64,000 nucleotides of DNA, taken from positions 3,340,596 through 3,404,595 of the forward strand of contig NZ_CH672427.1 of NCBI RefSeq assembly GCF_000153205.1, written 5' to 3'. Within the stretch, counting starts at the first letter, position 1; every line of letters starts with the position of its first letter. The notes under the pieces were generated by a model. It searched no databases, was not told where the DNA came from, and saw only the letters and a list, made by a program, of their open reading frames with translations. Positions 20,376 to 29,648 of this stretch are shown one piece after another. A program made the translations under genes and the position numbers. Origin of the DNA: Nitrococcus mobilis Nb-231. GTDB taxonomy: Bacteria; Pseudomonadota; Gammaproteobacteria; Nitrococcales; Nitrococcaceae.

Positions 20376-21080
20376 CTATTGTTCGAGCGTAAAATGTGCC
20401 AGGTAGTTGACCGACACATCGTGGCTGAGCGCATAACGGCGCGTGATCGGGTTGTACCCGAGGCCACGCAGATCCTGTAACAAAAGGCCTTGGGCACGGG
20501 CCCACGCCCCCAGCTCGGAGGGGCGGATGAATTGGCGGTAATCGTGGGTGCCGCAAGGCAGCAGCCGCAGCACGTATTCAGCCCCGATGATCGCTAACAA
20601 ATAGGCTTTTGGGTTGCGGTTGATAGTCGAGAAAATGGCTACGCCACCGGGGCGGAGCAGGCGTGCACAGGCGCTGATCGACATCGCCGGATCCGGCACG
20701 TGCTCAAGCAGTTCCATACAGGTAACCGCGTCGAATTCATGGGGACGGCTTTGCGCGAGCTCCTCCACGCTGGTCAGTTGATAATCGACTGCGGTGTGCG
20801 CCTCCGCGGCATGGAGCCTTGCCACGGCCAGGCTCCGTTCGGCCAGGTCGATGCCGAGCACCCTGGCGCCGCGCCGTGCCATGGCTTCGCTCAGCAGGCC
20901 GCCGCCGCAGCCTACGTCGACAATGCGCCGATTGGCGAGACCTCCGAGGCATTGCTCGACGTACGCAAGACGCAGGGGATTGATCTGATGTAAGGGCTTG
21001 AATTCGCCCTCAGGATCCCACCATCGGCTGGCGATACGATCAAATTTGGCAAGCTCTAGGGGGTCGATATTCGGGGGCAC
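20376..21080 (-). CDS. ubiG: Ubiquinone biosynthesis O-methyltransferase
   Basis: A 234-residue SAM-dependent methyltransferase. The N-terminal FDRIASRWWDPEGEFKPLHQ is diagnostic for UbiG, motif I is VDVGCGGGLLSEAMARRG, and FSTINRNPKAYLLAIIGAEY is the membrane-contacting segment. It performs both O-methylations in ubiquinone synthesis. The GTG at 21080 is favoured because GGAAGG lies 9 nt upstream; a TTG at 21089 directly abuts that site. Confidence 0.95.
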   Translation of the reverse strand: MPPNIDPLELAKFDRIASRWWDPEGEFKPLHQINPLRLAYVEQCLGGLANRRIVDVGCGGGLLSEAMARRGARVLGIDLAERSLAVARLHAAEAHTAVDYQLTSVEELAQSRPHEFDAVTCMELLEHVPDPAMSISACARLLRPGGVAIFSTINRNPKAYLLAIIGAEYVLRLLPCGTHDYRQFIRPSELGAWARAQGLLLQDLRGLGYNPITRRYALSHDVSVNYLAHFTLEQ

Positions 21081-21296
21081 TTCTAGCAACCTTCCGCCTC
21101 ACTATGAAGCCACGCGGGAGGCCGCGCAAACGGGGCGTCTGCGGATCCCCGCACGGCCATCTCGGCCGGTGCCGGGTGGTCACGGTACATACAACCCAGG
21201 CCCACACCGGTTCGAACAAGGCACCGTAATTTTTTTGTGGAGAAACTTGGGCTGACCCGTTGCCGCGCCCACTTGGCGTTGGCGCACGGGAACCCA

Positions 21297-22610
21297 TCAG
21301 GCCTGTATCTTATCATGCCAGTATTGGCATTGGCTGAGTATTGCCGTCGGATCCAAGCTCGTGAGTCGCCCGTTCGTGACCGCCTCGCGACCCGCCACCC
21401 AAACATCGCTTACCTGGGATCGATCGACGGCATAGACGAGTTGCGAGATCGGATTGTAGACCGGCGCGCTGCTTAGGCAGCCGAGATCGATCGCTACCAG
21501 GTCGGCGTATTTGCCAGGCACTAAAGAGCCGATCCGGTCGGCGAGCCCCAGTGCTTGGGCGCCTGCCAGTGTTGCCATATGCAGCGCGTGGTGAGCGGGC
21601 AGTGCCGTTGCGTCGCCGGCCACGCCTTTGGCGAGCAACGCCGCCATGCGCATTTCGCCGAACATGTCCAAATCATTGTTGCTGGCTGCTCCATCAGTAC
21701 CGAGAGCAACGTTGATGCCACGCTCGAGCAGCGCCGGTACCGGCGCGAAGCCGCTTGCGAGTTTGAGGTTGGACTCAGGGCAATGCACGATGTGGGTGCC
21801 GGTTTCGGCCAGCCGATCCATTTCGATCGCTTCGAGCTGGGTCATGTGAACAGCAATTAGGCTTGGTGAGAGCAGACCGATTGCATCCAGCCGCGCCAGC
21901 GGTCGAACACCATGCCGTTCAATGCTCTGCGCAATCTCATGTGCGGTTTCATGGAGGTGAATGTGTACGGGGACGTCGAGTTCATCGGCTAGGATGCGAA
22001 TGCGCTCCAGGTTACGTTCGGAAACGGTGTAGGGCGCATGGGGGGCAAGAGCGGTGGTCACCAGCGGATGGTTACGTAGGGTGTCGTGCAGTGCAAGCCC
22101 TCGGCTCAGATATTCGTCGGCTGAGGCTGCGTAAACGCTTGGTAGGTCGATCACGATCATGCCCACTACTGCCCGCATGCCCGCTTGCGCCGCGATTCGG
22201 GCTGTTGCCTCGGGGAAGAAATACATGTCGTTAAAGCAGGTGATGCCGCCGAGCAGCATCTCGGCCACCGCCAGTTCGCTACCTTGTTGCACGAATTCGG
22301 CGCTGACATGGATCTGCTCGGCCGGCCAAATATGCTCCTTGAGCCAGCTCAACAGCGGTAGGTCGTCGGCCAACCCCCGCAGCAAGGCCATGGCGGCATG
22401 CGTGTGCGCGTTCACTAGTCCCGGAATGAGCACATGATTTCCTAGCTCGCGTATGCAAGGTGCCTGATAGCGTTGCTTCGCCTCGGTTTGAGGCAGGATC
22501 TGCGCAATTCGACCGGCACGGATGATCAAGGCGTGATGGTCCAGGACCGCACCGCTCGGTTCCACCGGAACCAACCAGCGGGTGTTTATGATCGTATCCG
22601 CTTGCTCCAT
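21297..22610 (-). CDS. mtaD: 5-methylthioadenosine/S-adenosylhomocysteine deaminase (TRZ/ATZ family)
   Basis: A 437-residue amidohydrolase. Metal ligands are seen in NAHTHAAMALLRG, HIHLHETAHE and GTDGAASNNDLDMF, with an ALAPHAPYTVS segment. These match the MTA/SAH deaminases next to mtnA in Pseudomonas. It converts methylthioadenosine to methylthioinosine. The ATG at 22610 gives the usual N-terminus (EQADTIINTRWLVPVEP); a start at 22643 would add 11 residues. It is divergent from mtnA, so the two share a control region of about 95 bp. Confidence 0.9.
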   Translation of the reverse strand: MEQADTIINTRWLVPVEPSGAVLDHHALIIRAGRIAQILPQTEAKQRYQAPCIRELGNHVLIPGLVNAHTHAAMALLRGLADDLPLLSWLKEHIWPAEQIHVSAEFVQQGSELAVAEMLLGGITCFNDMYFFPEATARIAAQAGMRAVVGMIVIDLPSVYAASADEYLSRGLALHDTLRNHPLVTTALAPHAPYTVSERNLERIRILADELDVPVHIHLHETAHEIAQSIERHGVRPLARLDAIGLLSPSLIAVHMTQLEAIEMDRLAETGTHIVHCPESNLKLASGFAPVPALLERGINVALGTDGAASNNDLDMFGEMRMAALLAKGVAGDATALPAHHALHMATLAGAQALGLADRIGSLVPGKYADLVAIDLGCLSSAPVYNPISQLVYAVDRSQVSDVWVAGREAVTNGRLTSLDPTAILSQCQYWHDKIQA

Positions 22611-22705
22611 GATGTAATCTCTGCGTTCGGCCAACTGGCCCATAAGCGGAAGATAGTGTGCGACAATCTTCCGCCCAGGTTAAGCACGATCGAATAGTCC
22701 ATACT

Positions 22706-23716
22706 ATGGAGCATGACACGGTTCGCGCGCTGCACTGGACCGGAGAGACGTTGGTGCTCTTGGACCAGCGCCGTTTGCCTCATGAGATCCAATATAAGGA
22801 GTGCGCCAGCGCCGCGGATGTGGCGGATGCCATCCAAACGATGATCGTCCGCGGTGCACCGGCGATCGGTATTGCCGCAGCCTATGGGGCCGCGCTGGCC
22901 GTTCGTCAGCATGCTGATCCTGCCAAGCGGGAAGCCGAACTGCAGTATTTGGCGCAGGCTCGACCCACAGCGGCCAATCTGCATTGGGCGCTGCAGCGCA
23001 TGCGCGCTAAGCTGGCGAACGGGGCGGATGCCGAGACTATGGCGGCTGAGGCGTGCCGTGTCCATGCTGAAGACGTGCGCGCAAACCATTATATGGGCCA
23101 ACTGGGTATGGGCTATTTCACCGTCAAGGGCGCGGTATTGACCCATTGCAATACCGGCTCGTTGGCAACCGGCGGTTACGGTACTGCGCTGGGCGTCATC
23201 CGGGCCGCCTATGCGGCCGGGCGTGTATCGTGCGTGTACGTTGATGAGACGCGGCCCTGGTTGCAAGGTGCCCGGCTGACCGCCTGGGAGCTGCAGCAAG
23301 AGGGTATCCCGGTACGACTGCTCGTCGATGCCGCCGCCGCGGCGCTGTTGCGCCTGGAGTCTGTGCGTTGGGTGGTGGTCGGCGCCGACCGGGTCGCCGC
23401 TAACGGTGATGTGGCCAACAAAATCGGCACCTACGGACTGGCGTTGGCCGCCAAAGCGCAGGGTATCGGGTTTATGGTGGTCGCACCCGGCTCCACATTG
23501 GACTTCGCTACAGTCGATGGCGATGCAATACGGGTCGAGCAACGAGACCCCGACGAGGTGCTGGCGTTTGGCGGCCAACTGCTGGCCCCGGCCGGCGTGA
23601 CTGCATGGAACCCGGTGTTTGATATCACACCAGCCGAGTTGGTGGATGTGCTGGTTACAGAACGGGGTGCAGTGGAGCGGCCGAACCGGGAGCGCATGGC
23701 CGCATTACGGGCTTGA
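22706..23716 (+). CDS. mtnA: Methylthioribose-1-phosphate isomerase
   Basis: A 336-residue eIF2B-like enzyme of methionine salvage. It has the signature [13 protein letters not shown], the catalytic Cys in [18 protein letters not shown], the catalytic Asp in [20 protein letters not shown] and [17 protein letters not shown]. It isomerises MTR-1-P to MTRu-1-P. With the deaminase it suggests the MTA to methylthioinosine to MTR-1-P route; a phosphorylase is not in the window. No strong ribosome binding site is visible at the ATG at 22706. Confidence 0.95.
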   Translation: MEHDTVRALHWTGETLVLLDQRRLPHEIQYKECASAADVADAIQTMIVRGAPAIGIAAAYGAALAVRQHADPAKREAELQYLAQARPTAANLHWALQRMRAKLANGADAETMAAEACRVHAEDVRANHYMGQLGMGYFTVKGAVLTHCNTGSLATGGYGTALGVIRAAYAAGRVSCVYVDETRPWLQGARLTAWELQQEGIPVRLLVDAAAAALLRLESVRWVVVGADRVAANGDVANKIGTYGLALAAKAQGIGFMVVAPGSTLDFATVDGDAIRVEQRDPDEVLAFGGQLLAPAGVTAWNPVFDITPAELVDVLVTERGAVERPNRERMAALRA

Positions 23717-23808
23717 GCCTGCAGGGTATTGCCGCAATCCGGGTAAAAGCCGTTACATTAATTAATACAAGGGCAGGCAACCGCGCGAGCGGGGGGAGTT
23801 AGGAACAG

Positions 23809-24366
23809 ATGCGGAATGTGCTGAGTTTTTTGACGTTGGCGTCCATGGCGGCGCCGGAGGCGACCTCCGGAGAAGACAGGCCGCGTGTCCAGGTGGTGAC
23901 ATCGGTTGGTGAGTTCACCATCGAGTTGTACCCGGATCGGGCGCCGATCAGTGTCGAGAACTTTTTACGCTACGTTGACGAGGAATTTTATCACAATACC
24001 ACTTTCCACCGCATCATTCGGGACTTCGTCGTGCAAGGCGGCGGCTACAATACGGATAAGACGCGTAAGGAGACCCACGAGCCGATCCGCAACGAGGCCG
24101 ATAACGGCTTGAAGAACGAGCGAGGTACTGTGGCCATGGCTCGCCTCAAGGAGGCTGACAGCGCGACCTCTCAGTTCTTCGTCAACGTCGTGGATAATCA
24201 TTCCCTCGATCATAGCGAGAGCGACTTCGGTTATACCGTGTTCGGGCGCGTGGTCGAGGGTATGGAAATAGTGGATCGGATTTCGGGCGTGCCGACGGTC
24301 AAGCATGGTCCGCATCGTGATCAACCCCGTGTGACCATCGTGCTCAAGCGAGCGTTGCGAGTTTAA
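23809..24366 (+). CDS. Cyclophilin-type peptidyl-prolyl isomerase
   Basis: A 185-residue cyclophilin. Active-site residues are in FHRIIRDFVVQGGGYNTD (Arg, Phe), MARLKEADSATSQFFVNVVDN (the Gln-Phe-Phe segment) and YTVFGRVVEGMEIVDRI. A short moderately hydrophobic N-terminus (NVLSFLTLASMAA) could be a weak signal peptide, so it may be periplasmic like PpiA; this is uncertain. It ends at an intrinsic terminator. Confidence 0.9.
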   Translation: MRNVLSFLTLASMAAPEATSGEDRPRVQVVTSVGEFTIELYPDRAPISVENFLRYVDEEFYHNTTFHRIIRDFVVQGGGYNTDKTRKETHEPIRNEADNGLKNERGTVAMARLKEADSATSQFFVNVVDNHSLDHSESDFGYTVFGRVVEGMEIVDRISGVPTVKHGPHRDQPRVTIVLKRALRV

Positions 24367-24430
24367 AGTCCGCCACCGGACGGGGATGCGCCCTCCCCGA
24401 TCAATATGTTATTATCATTGCCCTTCCTGT

Positions 24431-24466
24431 GGCGTGCCCCGGCCTCGACCGGGGCGCCGTTTTTTG
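24431..24466 (+). terminator. Intrinsic terminator after the cyclophilin gene
   Basis: A GC stem GCCCCGG (24436-24442) pairs with CCGGGGC (24449-24455) around a 6-nt loop. GCC and a run of six T follow (24460-24465). It is placed about 70 nt after the stop codon. Confidence 0.85.
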
Positions 24467-24490
24467 CGTATGCCATCAGAGGCACTTAAG

Positions 24491-24657
24491 CCCGGAAATT
24501 TCATGAATCACACACGCCTTCGCTTGCCTCTTGAATCCACAGGAGCTTTTGCTCATTCGGGCGTAATCACCGATACGTCGCTTCTTCGCAAAAACTCCTG
24601 TAAATCCGCAAGCTGCGTGATCAGCTCATCATCACGCGGATTCATGAAACTTCCGAG
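24491..24657. repeat. Nested inverted repeats upstream of gyrA (possible MITE-like element)
   Basis: The outer arms GGAAATTTCATGAATC (24494-24509) and its reverse complement with one mismatch (24639-24654) enclose inner arms ACAGGAGCTTTTGC (24539-24552) and 24588-24601, again with one mismatch. The whole 167-bp block reads as an imperfect palindrome ending 12 bp before the gyrA start. The minus strand contains a 30-codon frame (24644-24552, starting [11 protein letters not shown]) that looks protein-like. It could be a mobile element remnant or a structured gyrA leader. Confidence 0.6.
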
Positions 24658-24669
24658 CTAGACCACCCA

Positions 24670-27228
24670 ATGTCCAGTGTCGCCAAGGAGATTCTGCCGG
24701 TAAATCTCGAAGATGAGATGCGCCGATCGTATCTCGATTACGCCATGAGCGTGATTGTGGGGCGAGCCCTGCCCGATGTCCGCGATGGGCTGAAGCCAGT
24801 GCATCGCCGCGTGCTTTATGCGATGCGCGAGCTGAGCAACGACTGGAACAGGCCGTACAAGAAATCGGCGCGGGTCGTGGGTGATGTGATCGGCAAGTAC
24901 CACCCGCACGGGGATGCGGCGGTCTACGATACCATCGTGCGCATGGCGCAGGTCTTTGCCATGCGCTACCCGCTCATTGACGGTCAAGGCAACTTCGGTT
25001 CGGTCGACGGCGATGCCGCTGCGGCTATGCGCTATACCGAGATCCGCATGGCGCGGATCGCCCATGATCTGTTGGCCGATCTCGATAAGGAGACGGTCGA
25101 TTTCGTCGATAACTACGATGGCTCCGAGCAGGAGCCCACCGTATTGCCGACCCGCATCCCCAATTTTTTGGTTAATGGCGGTTCGGGTATCGCCGTGGGT
25201 ATGGCGACCAACGTGCCGCCGCACAACCTCGGCGAAGTGATCGATGCGTGCATGGCGCTGATCGACGATGACAGTCTCACCGTCGATGAGCTGATGACCT
25301 ATTTGCCGGGGCCGGATTTGCCCACGGCGGCCATTATCAATGGCGTTGCCGGAATCCGCGAGGCCTATCGAACCGGGCGGGGGCGGATGGTGATCCGGGC
25401 GCGCTGCGAGTTCGAGGAGGAAGCGCGCAGCGGTAAGGTCAGTCTCATCGTCACCGAGTTGCCCTACCAGGTGAACAAGGCTCGGTTGCTCGAAAAGATC
25501 GCCGGGCTGGTTAAGGAAAAGCGCATCGAGGGCATTACCGAGCTGCGCGACGAATCGGACAAAGACGGTATTCGGGTGGTCATCGAGTTGCGGCGCGGCG
25601 AAGTGCCCGAGGTGGTGCTGAACAATCTTTACCAGCACACGCAACTCGAGTCGGTGGTTGGTATCAACATGGTCGCCCTGGCCAAGGGCCAGCCCAAGCT
25701 GCACAGCCTGCGGGATGTGCTGGATGCTTTCCTACGACACCGACGCGAAGTGGTTACGCGGCGGACCGTCTACGAGCTGCGCAAGGCGCGCGAGCGCACG
25801 CATGTATTGGAGGGGCTGGCGGTCGCACTCGCCAATATCGACGAGGTGATTGCACTGATCAAGGCCTCGCCGGGGCCCGCGCAGGCCAAGGCGGCCTTGC
25901 TCACGCGGTCTTGGCCGCCGGGCAGCGGTATCACCGAAATGCTCCAGCGTGCCGGCGCCGAGGTCTCTAAACCCGAGGGGCTGGATGCCTCGCTGGGCTT
26001 GGTCGGTGCGGCCTATCGTCTCAGTGAAACCCAGGCCCAGGCCATCCTCGACTTGCGACTGCAACGTCTGACCGGTCTCGAGCAGAACAAGATCATTGAG
26101 GAATACCGCGATCTGTTGGGTTCGATCAACGAGCTGTTGGCGATACTCGGCAGCGGGGATAGGCTGATGGCGGTTATTCGCGAGGAATTGCTCGCGATCA
26201 AGGAACACTATGCTGATCCGCGTCGCACCGAGATCACCGCGAATCGGGTCGATCTCACGCTGGAGGATTTGATCCAGCCAGAGGACGTGGTGGTCACCCT
26301 CTCCCACGGCGGCTACGCCAAATCGCAACCGCTGGACAGCTATCAGGCCCAGCATCGCGGCGGCAAGGGTAAGGCAGCGACCAAGATGAAGGACGAGGAC
26401 TTCATCGATCAGCTCTTCCTCGCCAATACCCATGATACGCTGCTGTGTTTCTCCAGCCACGGCAAGTGCTATTGGCTCAAGGTCTACGAGCTCCCGCACG
26501 GCAGCCGCGGTTCCCGTGGCAAGCCCATCGTCAACCTGTTGCCGTTGGATCCGGCGGAGCGGATTAGCGCAGTGGTATCGATCAAGGAGTTCGATGACCA
26601 GCATTTCGTCTTCATGGCCACCCGTAAGGGTACCGTCAAGAAAACCCCGCTGTCGGATTTCTCGCGCCCGCGCTCGTCCGGGATTATCGCCGTCAACCTC
26701 CAAGAAGACGACTGGTTAGTCAACGTCGGCATCACCGACGGTGAGCGCGAAATCATGCTGCTGACGGATGCCGGCAAGGCGATCCGGTTCCCGGAGGATG
26801 CGGTCAGGCCAATGGGGCGTACGGCGGGCGGTGTGCGTGGAATTCAGCTCGGCACGGGGCAATCGGTTATTCAGCTGCTTATTCTGGGTGAAGGCGATAT
26901 TCTTACCGCAACCGAGAACGGCTATGGCAAACGCACGCCGGTGGCGGAATATCCGCGCCGCAGTCGTGGCGGGAGGGGTGTGATTTCCATCCAGACTTCG
27001 GAGCGCAATGGCAATGTCGTCGGCGCGGCTCAGGTGACCGAAGAGGATGAGATCATGCTGATCACCAACGCCGGTACGTTGGTGCGTATCCCAGTGGCGG
27101 AGATCTCTATCGTCAGTCGCAATACTCAGGGGGTGAAGCTGATTGCGTTGGGCGGTGAGGAGCGGCTTGCCGGAGTGGCTCGGATCGAGCCGCTCAACGA
27201 CACCGTGGAGGACGAGGATGCTTGCTGA
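24670..27228 (+). CDS. gyrA: DNA gyrase subunit A
   Basis: An 852-residue GyrA. The catalytic Tyr122 is in [12 protein letters not shown], and the C-terminal beta-pinwheel carries a GyrA box as QHRGGKG. In the quinolone-determining region, position 83 (E. coli numbering, no offset) is Ala, where the E. coli wild type has Ser; Asp87 is present ([12 protein letters not shown]). It cuts and rejoins DNA to introduce negative supercoils together with GyrB. No clear ribosome binding site is visible; the start matches the family N-terminus. It is followed by serC. Confidence 0.97.
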   Translation: MSSVAKEILPVNLEDEMRRSYLDYAMSVIVGRALPDVRDGLKPVHRRVLYAMRELSNDWNRPYKKSARVVGDVIGKYHPHGDAAVYDTIVRMAQVFAMRYPLIDGQGNFGSVDGDAAAAMRYTEIRMARIAHDLLADLDKETVDFVDNYDGSEQEPTVLPTRIPNFLVNGGSGIAVGMATNVPPHNLGEVIDACMALIDDDSLTVDELMTYLPGPDLPTAAIINGVAGIREAYRTGRGRMVIRARCEFEEEARSGKVSLIVTELPYQVNKARLLEKIAGLVKEKRIEGITELRDESDKDGIRVVIELRRGEVPEVVLNNLYQHTQLESVVGINMVALAKGQPKLHSLRDVLDAFLRHRREVVTRRTVYELRKARERTHVLEGLAVALANIDEVIALIKASPGPAQAKAALLTRSWPPGSGITEMLQRAGAEVSKPEGLDASLGLVGAAYRLSETQAQAILDLRLQRLTGLEQNKIIEEYRDLLGSINELLAILGSGDRLMAVIREELLAIKEHYADPRRTEITANRVDLTLEDLIQPEDVVVTLSHGGYAKSQPLDSYQAQHRGGKGKAATKMKDEDFIDQLFLANTHDTLLCFSSHGKCYWLKVYELPHGSRGSRGKPIVNLLPLDPAERISAVVSIKEFDDQHFVFMATRKGTVKKTPLSDFSRPRSSGIIAVNLQEDDWLVNVGITDGEREIMLLTDAGKAIRFPEDAVRPMGRTAGGVRGIQLGTGQSVIQLLILGEGDILTATENGYGKRTPVAEYPRRSRGGRGVISIQTSERNGNVVGAAQVTEEDEIMLITNAGTLVRIPVAEISIVSRNTQGVKLIALGGEERLAGVARIEPLNDTVEDEDAC

Positions 27229-27297
27229 GCCTCTTGCTGCGCCGTGTTTTGGCAAGGAAAGGAATCTTGTTAGGCAAGACTTAAGGAGCGAGTAACG

Positions 27298-28380
27298 ATG
27301 TCGCGAACTTATAATTTCAGCGCCGGGCCGGCCGTTTTGCCCGAGGCGGTACTACGCCAAGCTCAGGAGTCCATGCTGGACTGGCAGGGTTGCGGTCTAT
27401 CGGTAATGGAGATGAGCCATCGCGGCAAGGAGTTCGTTGCGATTGCGGCCCAAGCCGAACAGGATTTGCGGGATCTGCTGGGCGTGCCCGAGAGTCACCG
27501 CATCCTTTTTCTGCAGGGTGGGGCTACCGGGCAATTCGCCGCTATACCGATGAATCTGCTGGCGGGGCGGGCGCGGGCCGATTATGTCGATACTGGCAAT
27601 TGGTCGAAGAAAGCCATTGCCGAGGCCAAATCGTACTGTGCGGTCAATGTCGTGGCCACGGGCGGTTCAGGTGATCCCATGAGTATCCCGCCGCAGGCCA
27701 ATTGGAGCCTCGATCCGGAGGCGGCCTATCTGCATTACACACCGAATGAGACGATCAGCGGCGTTGAGTTCCACTGGGTACCGCAAGTCGATGAGGTACC
27801 GCTGGTGGCGGATATGTCCTCGACACTGTTATCGAGACCAATCGATGTCGATCGCTTCGGTCTGATCTACGCCGGTGCGCAGAAAAACATCGGCCCCGCC
27901 GGGTTGACGGTGGTGATCGTGCGCGAAGATCTCATCGGCAAGGCTATGCCGGCTACCCCGGCGGTGTGGGACTATCGCCGGCAGGGCGAGGCCGATTCCA
28001 TGTTGAACACGCCGCCCACCTATGCCTGGTACATTGCCGGGTTGGTGTTTCAATGGCTCAAGCGCCAGGGTGGGTTGGAGGCGATCGCGCAGGTGAACAA
28101 GCGCAAAGCCGATAAGCTCTATGCGGCCATTGACGGCAGCGATTTTTACCGCAATCCGGTGCATCCGACCTGCCGTTCCTGGATGAACGTGCCCTTCGTA
28201 ATGGCCGAGGAAAAACTAGATGAGCGTTTCCTCACCGATGCCAAAGCTGCCGGGTTGATCGCGCTGAAGGGGCACCGTAGCGTCGGTGGGATGCGCGCCA
28301 GCCTCTATAATGCCATGCCCGAGGCGGGTGTGGATGCGTTGATCGCATTCATGCGTGATTTCGAGCAGCGCTACGGTTGA
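27298..28380 (+). CDS. serC: Phosphoserine aminotransferase
   Basis: A 360-residue class V aminotransferase. It begins SRTYNFSAGPAVLPEAVL, has the PLP lysine in GLIYAGAQKNIGPAGLTVV and ends GHRSVGGMRASLYNAMP. It makes phosphoserine in serine synthesis and also serves vitamin B6 synthesis. AAGGAG lies about 10 nt before the ATG. It is followed 63 nt on by serA, making a two-gene serine unit. Confidence 0.97.
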   Translation: MSRTYNFSAGPAVLPEAVLRQAQESMLDWQGCGLSVMEMSHRGKEFVAIAAQAEQDLRDLLGVPESHRILFLQGGATGQFAAIPMNLLAGRARADYVDTGNWSKKAIAEAKSYCAVNVVATGGSGDPMSIPPQANWSLDPEAAYLHYTPNETISGVEFHWVPQVDEVPLVADMSSTLLSRPIDVDRFGLIYAGAQKNIGPAGLTVVIVREDLIGKAMPATPAVWDYRRQGEADSMLNTPPTYAWYIAGLVFQWLKRQGGLEAIAQVNKRKADKLYAAIDGSDFYRNPVHPTCRSWMNVPFVMAEEKLDERFLTDAKAAGLIALKGHRSVGGMRASLYNAMPEAGVDALIAFMRDFEQRYG

Positions 28381-28443
28381 TGCATCGATGATACGTGGTT
28401 AAACGTCGAAACGCCCCGTCCTTGCTGACAAAAGGCTCTGCCC

Positions 28444-29613
28444 ATGTACAAGATTTTAACCCTGAACAACATCTCGGTTAAGGGCCTGGAGCGCCTGCCC
28501 CGCGACCGCTATGAGATTTCCTCGGAAATCCAGAATCCCGATGCCGTTTTGTTGCGCTCGGCGAATATGCACGGAATGGAGATCCCGGGGACGCTCAAGG
28601 CGGTCGGCCGAGCGGGTGCCGGAGTAAACAATATCCCGGTGACGCAAATGAGCGAGCGCGGTATCGCGGTATTTAATGCGCCGGGCGCGAATGCCAACGC
28701 GGTCAAGGAACTCGTGGTGGCCGCCATGTTCTTGGCGGCCCGCGACATTTGTCAGGCCTGGGAGTTTGCTCGCCACCTGAAGGGCAGCGATCGTGAGATT
28801 AACGATTTGACCGAGGCCGGCAAAAAGCGCTTCGTAGGCTTCGAGCTGCCTGGCCGTACCCTGGGCGTCATTGGTCTCGGCGCTGTCGGTGTGCTGGTAG
28901 CGAATACCGCCCGCGCCATGGGTATGAAAGTCATCGGCTATGACCCGCAGATCACAGTGCGCAGCGCCTGGCGGCTCGCTTCGGACGTGCAACCGGTCTA
29001 CAGCGTCGACGAACTGATGGCCGAGGCGGACATGATTACCTTCCATGTGCCCGAGAACGACGCCACGCGCGGCCTGGTCAATGCCAAGCGTCTGGGGTTG
29101 ATGCGCGAGGGTGTGGTGCTGATGAATTTCGCCCGCTCCGGAATTGTCGATGAAGCCGCAGTGGTGGAGGCCCTGAGCGTCGGCAAAGTGCATGCGTATA
29201 TTTGTGATTTCCCAACCAATACGCTCAAGGATCACCCGCGTTGCGTCACTTTACCGCACCTCGGCGCCTCCACTCACGAGGCTCAGGATAATTGTGCGGT
29301 TATGGTGGCTGATGAGGTGCGTGAATATTTGGAAGCGGGCAACGTCCGCAATTCGGTCAATCTCCCCGAAATCGTCCTGCCGCGCGCCGGTCAGGGCGAT
29401 CGCCTGACTGTGGTCAATGCCAATGTGCCCAACATGCTCGGCCAGATCTCAACGGCCGTGGCGGAGGCCAGCCTGAATATCGAAGATATGTACAACAAAG
29501 CCAAAGGCAATCTGGCCTACACGGTGGCCGATGTCGAGGGTAAGATCACAGCCGAGGTAGTCGAGCGGATTCGTGCCACCGAAGGGGTTCTTGCCGTGCG
29601 GGTCATCGAGTAA
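28444..29613 (+). CDS. serA: D-3-phosphoglycerate dehydrogenase
   Basis: A 389-residue D-2-hydroxyacid dehydrogenase. The NAD site is VIGLGAVG, the catalytic Arg is in MNFARSGIVDE and the catalytic His in LPHLGASTHEAQ. A C-terminal ACT domain (VVNANVPNMLGQISTAVAEA) probably binds serine for feedback control. It catalyses the first step of serine synthesis. Its place between serC and pheA is not the E. coli arrangement. Confidence 0.95.
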   Translation: MYKILTLNNISVKGLERLPRDRYEISSEIQNPDAVLLRSANMHGMEIPGTLKAVGRAGAGVNNIPVTQMSERGIAVFNAPGANANAVKELVVAAMFLAARDICQAWEFARHLKGSDREINDLTEAGKKRFVGFELPGRTLGVIGLGAVGVLVANTARAMGMKVIGYDPQITVRSAWRLASDVQPVYSVDELMAEADMITFHVPENDATRGLVNAKRLGLMREGVVLMNFARSGIVDEAAVVEALSVGKVHAYICDFPTNTLKDHPRCVTLPHLGASTHEAQDNCAVMVADEVREYLEAGNVRNSVNLPEIVLPRAGQGDRLTVVNANVPNMLGQISTAVAEASLNIEDMYNKAKGNLAYTVADVEGKITAEVVERIRATEGVLAVRVIE

Positions 29614-29648
29614 TGGGGGTGTGAGCTCATTCGAGCTGGCGCGGAGCC

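Noticed and set aside
24658-25704. 348-codon minus-strand frame opposite gyrA
   Set aside because: Shadow frame of gyrA; it also ends in the palindromic block without a start signal.
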